The position numbers and the translations under genes were made by a program. Positions 54,407-63,346 of a stretch of 64,000 bases of DNA are shown piece by piece. Position 1 is the stretch's first letter. The number at the start of each line of letters is the position of its first letter. The notes beneath the pieces were generated by a model that was not told the origin of the DNA, searched no databases, and saw only the letters and a list, made by a program, of their open reading frames with translations. Source of the stretch: Nocardia sp. NBC_01327 (lineage in GTDB: Bacteria; Actinomycetota; Actinomycetes; Mycobacteriales; Mycobacteriaceae); the NCBI RefSeq assembly GCF_035958815.1, contig NZ_CP108383.1, positions 930,001 to 994,000 on the forward strand, read 5' to 3'.

Positions 54407-54731
54407 GCCTTGATGTGAGGAAACTCACTCCGTCTCGGAGGTTAGCGCGCGGACGGTAGCCAGGTGCTGTTGCTGGGTGTCGGCGGTGGAGTCGCGCCGG
54501 TCGGCGGGGGTGTGTAGCGTGCTTTGTGTTACTGCTGGTCACATGTCCGTATGGATTCCGGGGTCGCTCACAAGGCGCAATGGCCAGGAGTTCGCGGTGC
54601 CGGTTACCGGAATGTTTCGGGCTGGACCTATGCTGTCTGTAACAAACCTGACGGCTGTTTTCCGCTTCTCATTCAAACTTTTGGGTCGGATACCGCTGGT
54701 AATTCAAGACCGATTCTGATAGCAAGGGGCT
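54407..54731 (+). other. hpt-lysR gap, AT-rich towards the lysR start
   Basis: No gene seen. The last ~150 bp are AT-rich relative to the genome and contain the near-repeat ATTCAAAC/ATTCAAGA (about 54,673 and 54,701). These may belong to the lysR promoter and an autoregulatory site. Confidence 0.4.
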
Positions 54732-55619
54732 ATGGACCCGCATTTGCGCGACCTGCGGTATTTCGTCGCCGTCGCTGAGGAACTGCATTTCACCAACGCC
54801 GCCCAGCGGTTGCACATCGCACAGCCGACGCTGTCCCGGCAGATTCGGCAGCTGGAGCGTCAGCTCGACGTGGTCCTGTTCGACCGCAATCAGCGCAGTG
54901 TGGCACTGACTGTCGCAGGCAAAGAACTGCTCGAGGGCGCCCGGCGCATCCTCGAGCTCTGGGAGGTCACCAACGTGGCCCTGCAGGAGGCCGGTGAGGT
55001 GCTGCGCGTAGGCATCCAGTCCTCCATCGGGCGCGGGCTGATCACGGATCTGGAGAGCGCCAGCGGGCATCGGCTCGCCCTGCACTCCGCGTCCTGGACC
55101 GACCCGTCCAGTGGCCTGGCGGGCCGCCAGGCGGATCTGGCGCTCATGTGGCTGCCGGTACCCGATACCGGCCGCTACCGCTGGCAGGTGTTGCGTACCG
55201 AGCCACGGTGGGTGCTGCTGCCGGAGAACCACGCACTGGCCAACCAGGAGACCATCGAATTCGCGGATCTCGCCGACGAAGCCTTCGTCGCGATGCCCGC
55301 CGAAGCCGGTGCGGCCCGCGACTTCTGGCTCGGCGCCGACGCCCGCGGCGGTCGCCAGGCCAAGATCGGCGCGGAAGCGGCCACCGCCGAGGAGCGCCTC
55401 GAGGCGGTCTCCCTCGGACTCGGTGTCTGCCTGCTCGCCGAGAACAATGTGCCGATGTACCGCTGGCCCGGCCTGACCGCACGACCCGTCTCCGGACTGG
55501 CGCCGTGCGAACTCGCCGTCGCCTGGCGTGCCGACGATGATCGCCCGACCATCCTCGAGTTCGCGGCCCGCGTACTCGAAGGCGGTTTCGCCGATCGGGA
55601 GCCGGTCGCCGCACAGTAG
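54732..55619 (+). CDS. LysR-family transcriptional regulator
   Basis: 295 residues. N-terminal winged HTH: LRYFVAVAEELHFTNAAQRLHIAQPTLSRQIRQLE, the classical LysR start, then a type-2 periplasmic-binding-like effector domain. No divergent target gene is next to it, so the regulon is unknown. AAGGGG stands only 2 nt from the ATG. Convergent with the amidase gene. Confidence 0.92.
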   Translation: MDPHLRDLRYFVAVAEELHFTNAAQRLHIAQPTLSRQIRQLERQLDVVLFDRNQRSVALTVAGKELLEGARRILELWEVTNVALQEAGEVLRVGIQSSIGRGLITDLESASGHRLALHSASWTDPSSGLAGRQADLALMWLPVPDTGRYRWQVLRTEPRWVLLPENHALANQETIEFADLADEAFVAMPAEAGAARDFWLGADARGGRQAKIGAEAATAEERLEAVSLGLGVCLLAENNVPMYRWPGLTARPVSGLAPCELAVAWRADDDRPTILEFAARVLEGGFADREPVAAQ

Positions 55620-55683
55620 CGACCGAGCCCGAGCGGGCGGCGGCAATGAGTCGGAGGCAATGCCGCCACCGTGAGGGCAACAG

Positions 55684-55727
55684 CGACAGAGGCAGTCCCG
55701 CCTGAGCCGGCGGGACTGCCTCTGTCG
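55684..55727. terminator. Terminator between lysR and amidase
   Basis: Perfect 19-bp stem with a 6-nt loop (arms 55,684-55,702 and 55,709-55,727), the longest but one in the window; shared by convergent genes. Confidence 0.88.
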
Positions 55728-55738
55728 TCTGCGGATGC

Positions 55739-57388
55739 TTATGCGCCGGCGGCCGCCTGCGCGGGCGCGGTGCGCTGCCACGGTTGTGCGGCTTCCAGCT
55801 GAGCTGCCAGCTCGAGCAGCGTGCCCTCGCTTCCGGGCGGGCCCGCCAGCTGCGCCGCCAAGGGCGTGCCGGTGCGCGGGTGCACACCCATCGGCACCGA
55901 GATGGCGGGCCAGCCGACCAGATTCCACAGCGGTGTGAACGGTGAGAACCGCACGCTGGCAGCAACATTGGCCAGCCACGGCCGGGAATGCCAGCGGCGG
56001 GCCCGGGGCGGCGGCCCCGCGAGCGTGGGGGTGATGACCAGGTCGTAGCGCTCGAAGTAATCGAGCAGGCGGGCCTCCACCCGATCCACCTGGGCCGGGC
56101 GCAGGAAGCCGGATTTCAGCACCAGCCTGCCCAGCGCCACATGGGTGCGGGTGCGGCGCTGCAGCAGCGCCGGATGCGGGACGACGTCGGCCTCACGCGC
56201 GGCATTGGCCAGCCAGCGCAGCGCGAGCGCGAAAGTCGCACCCTGATAGGGGAGTTCGGCCACACCGATGGTGTGCCCGGCGAGCGACGCGGCGGAGGCG
56301 GCGCGATCGGCGGCGGCGATCCAGGCGCGATCCACCCGGGACAGCGCGATCGGCGGCGCGGTCGCCAGGCCGATGCGCAGCGTCTTGGGCGAACCCAGTT
56401 CGGCGAGCGCGGGACGGTCCGCGAGCACCGACAACATCAGCGCGGCATCCGCGACAGTGGTTGCCAGCACCCCGTTTTCGGTCATGCCGCCCCATGAATC
56501 CACGCCGACGTCGGCGGGCACCAGACCGCGGCCGGGCTTCATGCCGACCACACCGCAGCAGGCGGCGGGAATGCGCACCGAACCCAGGCCGTCGTTGCCG
56601 TGCGCGACCGCGAGCATGCCGGAGCCGACCGCGGCGCCGGAACCGCCCGACGAACCGCCCGCGCTGAAGCGGGGATTCCAGGGACTGCGGGTAATGCGAT
56701 CCGGGGTATCGGTCACACCCCAGAGACCGAATTCGGGAACCGTGGTGAGGCCGACGACGACCGCGCCGGCCGACCGTAGTCGGCGCACGATCACATGGTC
56801 GGCGGCGGCGGGCGCGTCCGTGCCCGCCCGCGAACCGGCCCGGGTCACCTCGCCCTCCACATCGATATTGTTCTTCACCGCGACCGGCACCCCGGCCAGC
56901 GGCAGCACATCCAGATCCGGGCGCTCGGCCAGCGCGCGCGCCTCGGCGCGGGCGGCATCGTCGCGAACCACGCTGAAGGCGTGCAGTTTCCGGTCCTGCG
57001 CGTGAATACGGCCCAGGGCCTGTTCGATCATCTGTTCGGCGGTCACCGAACCGTTCTGCACGGCGGCGGCGATGCCGATCGCGGTCGTGGTGTCCAGCGG
57101 CGGGAGGGAGTCCAGCGCGGTATCGGCCGCATCCGACTCTGCGGGGTCCGGCGCGCCCGAATCCGGGAGGGCCGGTGCGACCGAGTCATCGGGGGCTGCG
57201 TAGACCGAATCCGCGGGGACCGCTGCGGCGAGAGCCGGGGAATCGAGGACTTCGGGGGCCGGGGCGAGGGGGTCGGCGGGGAGGGGGGAGGTCGAGCCGG
57301 TGTCGTTCTTATCGGTCTTATCGTTCGCATTCACTGCTGCCTCGCTCACCGCGGTGAGCCCCGCTAGCGCGGTGCCCTCGTCGTACAT
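55739..57388 (-). CDS. Amidase (amidase-signature family) with disordered N terminus
   Basis: 549 residues. The first ~100 are a Pro/Ala/Asp/Ser-rich low-complexity extension. The amidase fold follows: catalytic Lys in GVPVAVKNNID, cis-Ser in SAGGSSGGSGAAV and nucleophile Ser in GNDGLGSVRIPAACCG (usual GTDxGGSxR varied). Hydrolyses an amide, substrate unknown; it is not a GatA in context. The long acidic extension is unusual for the family. GGGGGA lies ~9 nt before the ATG. Confidence 0.86.
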   Translation of the reverse strand: MYDEGTALAGLTAVSEAAVNANDKTDKNDTGSTSPLPADPLAPAPEVLDSPALAAAVPADSVYAAPDDSVAPALPDSGAPDPAESDAADTALDSLPPLDTTTAIGIAAAVQNGSVTAEQMIEQALGRIHAQDRKLHAFSVVRDDAARAEARALAERPDLDVLPLAGVPVAVKNNIDVEGEVTRAGSRAGTDAPAAADHVIVRRLRSAGAVVVGLTTVPEFGLWGVTDTPDRITRSPWNPRFSAGGSSGGSGAAVGSGMLAVAHGNDGLGSVRIPAACCGVVGMKPGRGLVPADVGVDSWGGMTENGVLATTVADAALMLSVLADRPALAELGSPKTLRIGLATAPPIALSRVDRAWIAAADRAASAASLAGHTIGVAELPYQGATFALALRWLANAAREADVVPHPALLQRRTRTHVALGRLVLKSGFLRPAQVDRVEARLLDYFERYDLVITPTLAGPPPRARRWHSRPWLANVAASVRFSPFTPLWNLVGWPAISVPMGVHPRTGTPLAAQLAGPPGSEGTLLELAAQLEAAQPWQRTAPAQAAAGA

Positions 57389-57529
57389 GCTGGTGTTCCC
57401 CCGTCGCCTCGAGTTCGAAATCGGGTGATCCGCTGTTCAGCCGCAAGTTATCATTCCGGCAATTGCTCGGGGATGATGATGTCGGGTGTGGCGGATTATT
57501 ATCCGTACTCGAGCCAGAGGGATGCGGAC

Positions 57530-60208
57530 ATGGCTTCAGGTTCCGAGCAGCGCTCCGGCCGTCACTCGGCCGGAACGGAATTCAGTGTGATCGCGGCCTT
57601 CACCGCGGCCTGGGGCGCGGGCGCCGCGCCGCCGGAGATCGCCGATTTCCTGCCCGATGCCAGCGCCCTGCGCCGCGCCGCGCTGCTGGACCTGATCCGG
57701 GTGGATATGCGCCACCGCTGGCTGCGCCGGCCGGGCGCGACGCCCGATCGGCAGCCCAAACGGCTCACCGAATACTGTGCGGCCTTCCCCGAACTCACAC
57801 CGGCGGATCTGCCCGCCGGGCTGGTGTACGAGGAATTCGTCATTCGCCGCCACAGCGGCGCCCGCGTGGACCCGCGCGACTGCCTGCGCGAATATCCGGA
57901 TCAGGCGTCCGAACTGCGGGAACTGCTCAATGCCGATGACGAGGACCAGAGCACGCGGCGTGCGGCCCTGGAGGAATCCACCCGGGCCGGCCTCGGCGAT
58001 TCCGCGTCGGAGGAGGAGACGGCGGCGGGCGGGGACGAGTCCACCCGTGCGGGGGCGCCGTCCGAGGAATTCACCCGGGCCGCGCAGGTGCTCGACGAGC
58101 TCACCCGCGCCGCCGGGGACGATTTCGGCGAATCCACCTTCATCGGCCGTCCACTCGATGAATCCAGCCGGGGCACAGGGGAATTCGGTGAATCGACACG
58201 CGCCGGGAATCCGCTCGACGGGGACAGCACACGGGTTCCGGAACCCGGCGAACTCACCCAGCACACCGATGCCGCGCAGCCGACCCTGCAACCGGAGGAC
58301 GACACCCGCGCCACCGGCGGCGGTCTCAGCGCACCCGAAACCGGGGAACTGCTCGACCGTATCGAAATCGGCCAGAGCATAGACGATTTCGATCTGCTCA
58401 CGCAGTTGGGCAGCGGCGCCTTCGCGCGGGTGTTCCTGGCGCGGCAGCGGTCGCTGCAGCGGCTGGTGGCGGTGAAGGTGTCGGCCGATCACGGGACCGA
58501 ACCGCAGACGCTCGCGCAGCTCGATCACGACTACATCGTGCGGGTGTTCGATCAGCGGATCATCTCCGGTATCCGCACCGAATCCGGGCGGCGGCTGCGG
58601 CTGCTGTACATGCAGTTCCTGCCCGGCGGCACCCTGCTCGGGGTGCTGCGCTGGGTGCGCGCCACCCCGAACGCCGAACGCAGCGGGCAATTGCTGCTCG
58701 ACGCCGTCGACGCCGCCATGGAGGAGAAGGGCGAGATCCGGCCCACCGACTCCAGTGTGCGCGCCGAGCTCGCCGGGCTGGATTGGCCGGAAACCGTTGC
58801 CTGGCTGGGCCGTAGGCTCGCCGAAGCGCTCGACTACGCCGACGGGCACGGGGTGCTGCACCGCGATGTGAAGCCCGCCAATGTGCTGCTCTCCGCCGAG
58901 GCCGTGCCGAAACTGGCCGATTTCAATATCAGCTTCAGCCGCAATCTCGACGATGCCAGCCCGGTGGCCTACTTCGGCGGATCGCTGTCCTATATGTCGC
59001 CGGAACAGCTGGAGGCCTGTCACCCGGGGCGCGCTCGCGCCGCCGCCGACCTGGACACCCGCGCCGACATCTTCTCGCTCGGCGTGGTGCTGTGGGAATT
59101 GCTCACCGGCGCAAAACCATTCGACGATTCCACCGCCGGACCCGGCGACCACGGCGACCGCACCACCCTGGAGGCCATGCTGGACCGCAGGCGCGGCGGG
59201 GTCGATGCGGCAGCGCTGGAACGGGTGCCCGGCGACTGCTCGGCCGCACTGCGGCGGGTGCTGCTCACCTGCCTCGCGGCCGATCGCGAGGACCGCTGGA
59301 GCAGTGGCGCGCTGCTCGCCGCCCAGCTGGAGATGTGCCTGGACGAACGCGCCCGCAATCTGGTCGACCCGCCGCCGCACAGTTGGCGGATGCGGTTGCG
59401 GCCGTGGCTGATTCCACTGGTGACCATTGCCGTCGCGATCCCGAACCTGATCGCCACCGTGTACAACATCATGCACAACAACACGCTGATCATCGACCGC
59501 CTCCCGGCCGATGCCCAGCACACGTTCACGCTCGTCACCGCGACGGTGAACGCGCTGTTCTATCCGGTCGGCATCGCACTGATCATCTACCTGTGCCGGT
59601 ACGTGATCTCGGTGCCGCGCGGTCTGCGCAAGGGCCGGGTCTACGATCCGGAGACGCTGCGGCGGGCCCGCGCCGATGTCCTGCTGTGCGGGGAACGCAT
59701 TTCGTTCGTGGTGTTCTCGGCGTGGGTGCTGGCGGGCATCACCTTTCCGGTCGCCCTGCGCCTGGCCACCGGTGAGATACCGACCCGCGGCATGGTGCAC
59801 TTCGTGGTGTCGATCGTGGTGTGCGGCGCCATGGCCGTCGCGTATCCGTTCTTCCTGGTGACCTTCTATCTGGTGCGCTGCATCTATCCGATATTCCTGC
59901 GGCACGGCGATATCAGCGCCGAGGATGCGGTCTGGCTGCGCCGGCTGGGCCGCCGCTGCACCACGTATCTGGCGGTGGCGGCCTCGGTGCCGCTGCTCGC
60001 CGTGGCGGGCGTGACCTTCCTGCCGCCCACCGACATTCCGCTCGTGATCGTCGCGGTGCGGGTGCTCAGTGTCGGCGGGATCGTGGCATTCGTGGGCGTA
60101 TATGTGCTGTTCCGGGCCCTCGAGGCCGATCTGCAGGCGCTGGAGCGCGTGGTGGCGCCGGGGCATCGGGTGCATCATGCCGGGGAACCGACGGGTACCG
60201 GATCGTGA
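57530..60208 (+). CDS. Receptor-type Ser/Thr protein kinase with planctomycete-like N domain
   Basis: 892 residues. Residues ~25-150: a helical domain (LLDLIRVDMRHRWLRRPG, RLTEYCAAFPEL, VYEEFVIRRHSG, CLREYP) of the type found before kinase domains in planctomycete STPKs. Residues ~165-280: about ten loose copies of [DE]-x-STRAG. Residues ~285-600: kinase domain with LGSGAFARVF, Lys316 (AVKV), HRDVKPAN (H444-D446) and DFN (464-466) in place of DFG, then SPE. Residues ~620-870: six membrane helices. The GTGA overlap couples it to a pseudokinase. Confidence 0.9.
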   Translation: MASGSEQRSGRHSAGTEFSVIAAFTAAWGAGAAPPEIADFLPDASALRRAALLDLIRVDMRHRWLRRPGATPDRQPKRLTEYCAAFPELTPADLPAGLVYEEFVIRRHSGARVDPRDCLREYPDQASELRELLNADDEDQSTRRAALEESTRAGLGDSASEEETAAGGDESTRAGAPSEEFTRAAQVLDELTRAAGDDFGESTFIGRPLDESSRGTGEFGESTRAGNPLDGDSTRVPEPGELTQHTDAAQPTLQPEDDTRATGGGLSAPETGELLDRIEIGQSIDDFDLLTQLGSGAFARVFLARQRSLQRLVAVKVSADHGTEPQTLAQLDHDYIVRVFDQRIISGIRTESGRRLRLLYMQFLPGGTLLGVLRWVRATPNAERSGQLLLDAVDAAMEEKGEIRPTDSSVRAELAGLDWPETVAWLGRRLAEALDYADGHGVLHRDVKPANVLLSAEAVPKLADFNISFSRNLDDASPVAYFGGSLSYMSPEQLEACHPGRARAAADLDTRADIFSLGVVLWELLTGAKPFDDSTAGPGDHGDRTTLEAMLDRRRGGVDAAALERVPGDCSAALRRVLLTCLAADREDRWSSGALLAAQLEMCLDERARNLVDPPPHSWRMRLRPWLIPLVTIAVAIPNLIATVYNIMHNNTLIIDRLPADAQHTFTLVTATVNALFYPVGIALIIYLCRYVISVPRGLRKGRVYDPETLRRARADVLLCGERISFVVFSAWVLAGITFPVALRLATGEIPTRGMVHFVVSIVVCGAMAVAYPFFLVTFYLVRCIYPIFLRHGDISAEDAVWLRRLGRRCTTYLAVAASVPLLAVAGVTFLPPTDIPLVIVAVRVLSVGGIVAFVGVYVLFRALEADLQALERVVAPGHRVHHAGEPTGTGS

Positions 60209-62643
60209 ACGAGTCTCCGGGACTGGCGGTCTCGCGTTTCGCCGCCGACTGGGAGTCCACGCTGCGCGGTGACCGCGAGGCGCCGCCGCGACTGGAAGGG
60301 TATGTGCCCGAAGGCCGGGCGCTGCGGCTGGACGTCCTCACCACGCTGGTGCGCATCGATATGCGGCAGCGGTGGCGGCGGGCCGGGCTGGAAAAGCGAA
60401 TCGCGGACTACCACAGCGAATTTCCCGAACTCGGCGACAGCCCGGAGTTCGCCGATCTGGTGTGCGAGGAGTACCAGGTCCGCAGCCGCTACCGGCCCCT
60501 GGACATCGACGCCTTCACCGCCGAATACCCGGAGGTCGCAGGTGAGATCCGCCGCCGCTTCGCCGACGGCGACAGTTCGGCCCCGACCCCGGCCCCCACC
60601 CTCCCGGAGGGCATCGAAATCGGCCGCAGCCTGGACGATTTCGACCTGCTCACCGATCTGGGCGGCGCCGAGAACAGTCGCATGTTCCTGGCCCGCCAGC
60701 GCTCCATGCAGCGCCTGGTCGCCGTCCGCGTCGAACCCGGCGGCGACAGCGACGCCCCCACCGTCGCCCAACTCGACCACCACTACATTGTCCGCGTCTT
60801 CGATCAGCGTCTCATCGCCGACGGCAGCACCGGAAAACCCTTGCGCCTGTTGTACATGCAGTACCTCCCCGGCGGCACCGCCGAAGGCGTCTTCACCCTC
60901 CTGCGCGCCCAGCGTGCAGCAGCGCACTCCGGTCCAGCGGCGTCTGCGGCTGCGAAGACGCCTGGAGCTGCGGAAGACGCGGGCGCCGATTCGGAGTCCG
61001 AAACCCCCGGGGAGGATCGTGTCGAAGCTGCCCAGGCCGCCGGCGGGCGCGGGATCGGCGTGGACGCCGGAGACGGTGCGGGCGAGGCAGATTCGGCGGA
61101 CGCTCCCATTCGTGCCGACGCGGGTGTCGGTGCGGCGGCGCGGGGGACGGCGTTCGGTGGTGGGCTGCTGCTGCGGGCGGTGGATGCGGCCATGGAGGAG
61201 CGGGGGGAGATTCGGCCGGCGGATTCCCGGGTGCGGCGGGATATTTCGGCGCTGAGCTGGCCGGAGACGGTGGCGTGGGTGGGGCGGCGGTTGGCGGAGG
61301 CGCTCGATCATGCCGAGCGGCACGGGGTGCTGCATCACGATATTCGGCCCGGCAATGTGCTTTTCACGGCGGAAGGCGTGCCGAAGCTGGCGGATTTCGC
61401 GCTCGGGGCGCTGTATTGGAATACCGGGCTGCCCGGGGCCGCGGGCGTGACGGCCGACGATCCGGCCGGGCTGCGCTGGCGGTCGCCGGAGGCGCTCGCG
61501 GCCCGGCTCGATCCCACCGCGGCGCTGCCCGATACGCGCAGCGATATCTATTCGCTCGCCGTGCTGCTGTGGGAAATGCTCACCGGCACAGCACCCTTCG
61601 ATGATCCGGCGCCGGACGGGGCGCCGGGGCACGAGGTGGTGACCGGCATGCTGGCGCGACGGCAGGCGGGCGTCCCGGAGTCCGCGCTCGGCGCACTGCC
61701 CGCGGACACCCCGGCCGCGCTCCGGCGCGTACTGCTGGAATGCCTGCACCCCGAACCCGAGCACCGCTGGCAGAACGGCGCGGACCTGGCCGGACAGCTG
61801 GATCTGTGCCTGGACTCCCGCGCCCGCGACCTGGTGGACCCGCCGCCGCAGAGCCTGCGCGTGCGGGCCCGGCGCTGGCCGGTGCTCATCGCGGCCGTCT
61901 GCGTCGGGCTGCCGAACGCGCTGGCGAGCATGTACAACATCCGGCTCAATCAGAGTCTCATCGTGGACCGGATGCCGGTCGCGGATCAGCACCGCTTCGA
62001 GACGGTCGCGCTGGTGAACAATGCCATCGCCTTCCCGCTCGCCGCGCTGCTGCTGTTCTGGCTGGCCCGCCGGCCGCTCACCGTGTCCTACCGGCTGGCG
62101 CACGGCCGCCGGTACAGCGCCGCCGAACTGGCGCGGGCCCGCTCCGACACCCTGCTGATCGGGGAGCGAGCGGTGTGGGTGCCGTTCGCGGCCTGGATGA
62201 TCGCCGGGGTGGTGTGGCCGCTGGCGCTGTCGGCCGCGGGGGCGCATCTGCCGCGGCACACCTTCGCGCATTTCCTCGCGGCCCAACTGGTCTGTGCGGC
62301 TATCGCTTTGGCGTATCCGTATTTTCTGATCACGGTGTATTCGGTGCGCTCGCTGTATCCGCAGCTGCTGGCGCGCGGTGCGGTGGGCGCGGCCGACCGG
62401 CGGCAACTCACGGCGCTGGCCCGGCGCAGCAGCGTGTATCTGGCCGCGGCGGCCTCGGTGCCCCTGCTCGGCGTGGCCACCGCGACCTTCGTCTCACCGG
62501 TGGATCTGGAACTGGTGATCGTGCCCGTGCGGTGGTTGAGCGTGGGCGGCATCCTGGCCTTCGTGCTCTCCTACCGGCTGTTCCGGGTACTCGAAGAGGA
62601 CCTGCGGGCACTGGTGCGCGCCATACCCCGGGGCGCCCCGTGA
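60205..62643 (+). CDS. Membrane pseudokinase, paralogue of the upstream kinase
   Basis: 812 residues with the same plan as the upstream gene: N domain (LTTLVRIDMRQRWRRAG, EEYQVRSRYRP), kinase fold from ~144, six C-terminal helices. Catalytic residues are lost: ATP-binding Lys becomes Arg175 (VAVRV), HRDxK becomes HHDIR (377-381) and DFG becomes DFA (397-399); the Gly loop reads LGGAENSRMF. An ~80-residue Ala/Glu-rich insert sits at ~235-315. GTG start coupled to the kinase (GTGA). Probably a regulatory partner. Confidence 0.9.
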   Translation: MNESPGLAVSRFAADWESTLRGDREAPPRLEGYVPEGRALRLDVLTTLVRIDMRQRWRRAGLEKRIADYHSEFPELGDSPEFADLVCEEYQVRSRYRPLDIDAFTAEYPEVAGEIRRRFADGDSSAPTPAPTLPEGIEIGRSLDDFDLLTDLGGAENSRMFLARQRSMQRLVAVRVEPGGDSDAPTVAQLDHHYIVRVFDQRLIADGSTGKPLRLLYMQYLPGGTAEGVFTLLRAQRAAAHSGPAASAAAKTPGAAEDAGADSESETPGEDRVEAAQAAGGRGIGVDAGDGAGEADSADAPIRADAGVGAAARGTAFGGGLLLRAVDAAMEERGEIRPADSRVRRDISALSWPETVAWVGRRLAEALDHAERHGVLHHDIRPGNVLFTAEGVPKLADFALGALYWNTGLPGAAGVTADDPAGLRWRSPEALAARLDPTAALPDTRSDIYSLAVLLWEMLTGTAPFDDPAPDGAPGHEVVTGMLARRQAGVPESALGALPADTPAALRRVLLECLHPEPEHRWQNGADLAGQLDLCLDSRARDLVDPPPQSLRVRARRWPVLIAAVCVGLPNALASMYNIRLNQSLIVDRMPVADQHRFETVALVNNAIAFPLAALLLFWLARRPLTVSYRLAHGRRYSAAELARARSDTLLIGERAVWVPFAAWMIAGVVWPLALSAAGAHLPRHTFAHFLAAQLVCAAIALAYPYFLITVYSVRSLYPQLLARGAVGAADRRQLTALARRSSVYLAAAASVPLLGVATATFVSPVDLELVIVPVRWLSVGGILAFVLSYRLFRVLEEDLRALVRAIPRGAP

Positions 62644-62648
62644 TTACG

Positions 62649-62654
62649 TAAGGT
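62649..62654 (+). promoter_or_regulatory. -10 box of leaderless kinase gene
   Basis: TAAGGT ends 8 nt before the GTG at 62,663. Confidence 0.45.
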
Positions 62655-62662
62655 TGGCCCCC

Positions 62663-63346
62663 GTGAACCGCGGCAGTGTCGAAACTTCCCTGGCGGAACT
62701 CGCGGCGCGTATCCGGCGGCGGGCGGACGGTTTTCCCGGCCGGTTCGTCCTCGGGATCGCCGGGCCGCCCGGTGCGGGCAAATCCACTCTCGCCCGCGGC
62801 ATTCGGGATGAACTCAATCTGGCGGCGGGCGAGGCGATCGCCGAAGTCGCGCCCATGGACGGCTTCCACCTCACCAATGCGCAATTGGTCGCGCTCGGGG
62901 ATATGGGACGCAAGGGTGAACCCGACACCTTCGACGCCGGGGCGTACGTCGACCTGCTGCGGACACTGCGCGGCACGCCCCTCGGCAGGCCGGTGCCCTG
63001 GCCCACCTACAGCCGTGAAACCCACGAACCCGTCCCCGGCGGCGTCGTTTTCGACCGGCAGACCATCGCCATCACCGAGGGCAACTATCTGCTGCTCGAC
63101 GACGACATCAGCCCCGGCTGGTCCGCCGTCCGGCCGCTGCTCGACGAGACCTGGTACCTGGACGTCCCGCGCCCGGTCATCGAACAGCGACTGCTGCGCA
63201 GGCATATTCGCGGCGGCCGCACCCCGGAAGCGGCGAAAACAAAAGTCGCGCAGAGTGATCTGGTCAATGCGCGGCTCGTGGAGGGCACCCGGCTGCGCGC
63301 CGATCTGGTGCTGCGCAAAGCCGGGCGGGCCTACCGCATCGTCTAG
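62663..63346 (+). CDS. Phosphoribulokinase/uridine-kinase-family nucleoside or sugar kinase
   Basis: 227 residues. Walker A is GIAGPPGAGKSTLA near residue 33; VAPMDGFHLTNAQL, PTYSRETHEPVPGG and ITEGNYLLLDD are typical of the bacterial YggC/uridine-kinase-like branch. Transfers phosphate from ATP to a sugar, nucleoside or cofactor precursor not known for this group. The leaderless GTG at 62,663 is preferred to TTG 62,654. Its stop shares CTAG with the convergent kinase gene. Confidence 0.85.
   Translation: MNRGSVETSLAELAARIRRRADGFPGRFVLGIAGPPGAGKSTLARGIRDELNLAAGEAIAEVAPMDGFHLTNAQLVALGDMGRKGEPDTFDAGAYVDLLRTLRGTPLGRPVPWPTYSRETHEPVPGGVVFDRQTIAITEGNYLLLDDDISPGWSAVRPLLDETWYLDVPRPVIEQRLLRRHIRGGRTPEAAKTKVAQSDLVNARLVEGTRLRADLVLRKAGRAYRIV

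Noticed and set aside
57536..60178. 880-codon minus-strand frame opposite the kinase, and a similar one at 60,175-62,406
   Set aside because: Low-complexity antisense frames produced by GC-rich codon bias; the plus-strand proteins carry kinase motifs and membrane helices.
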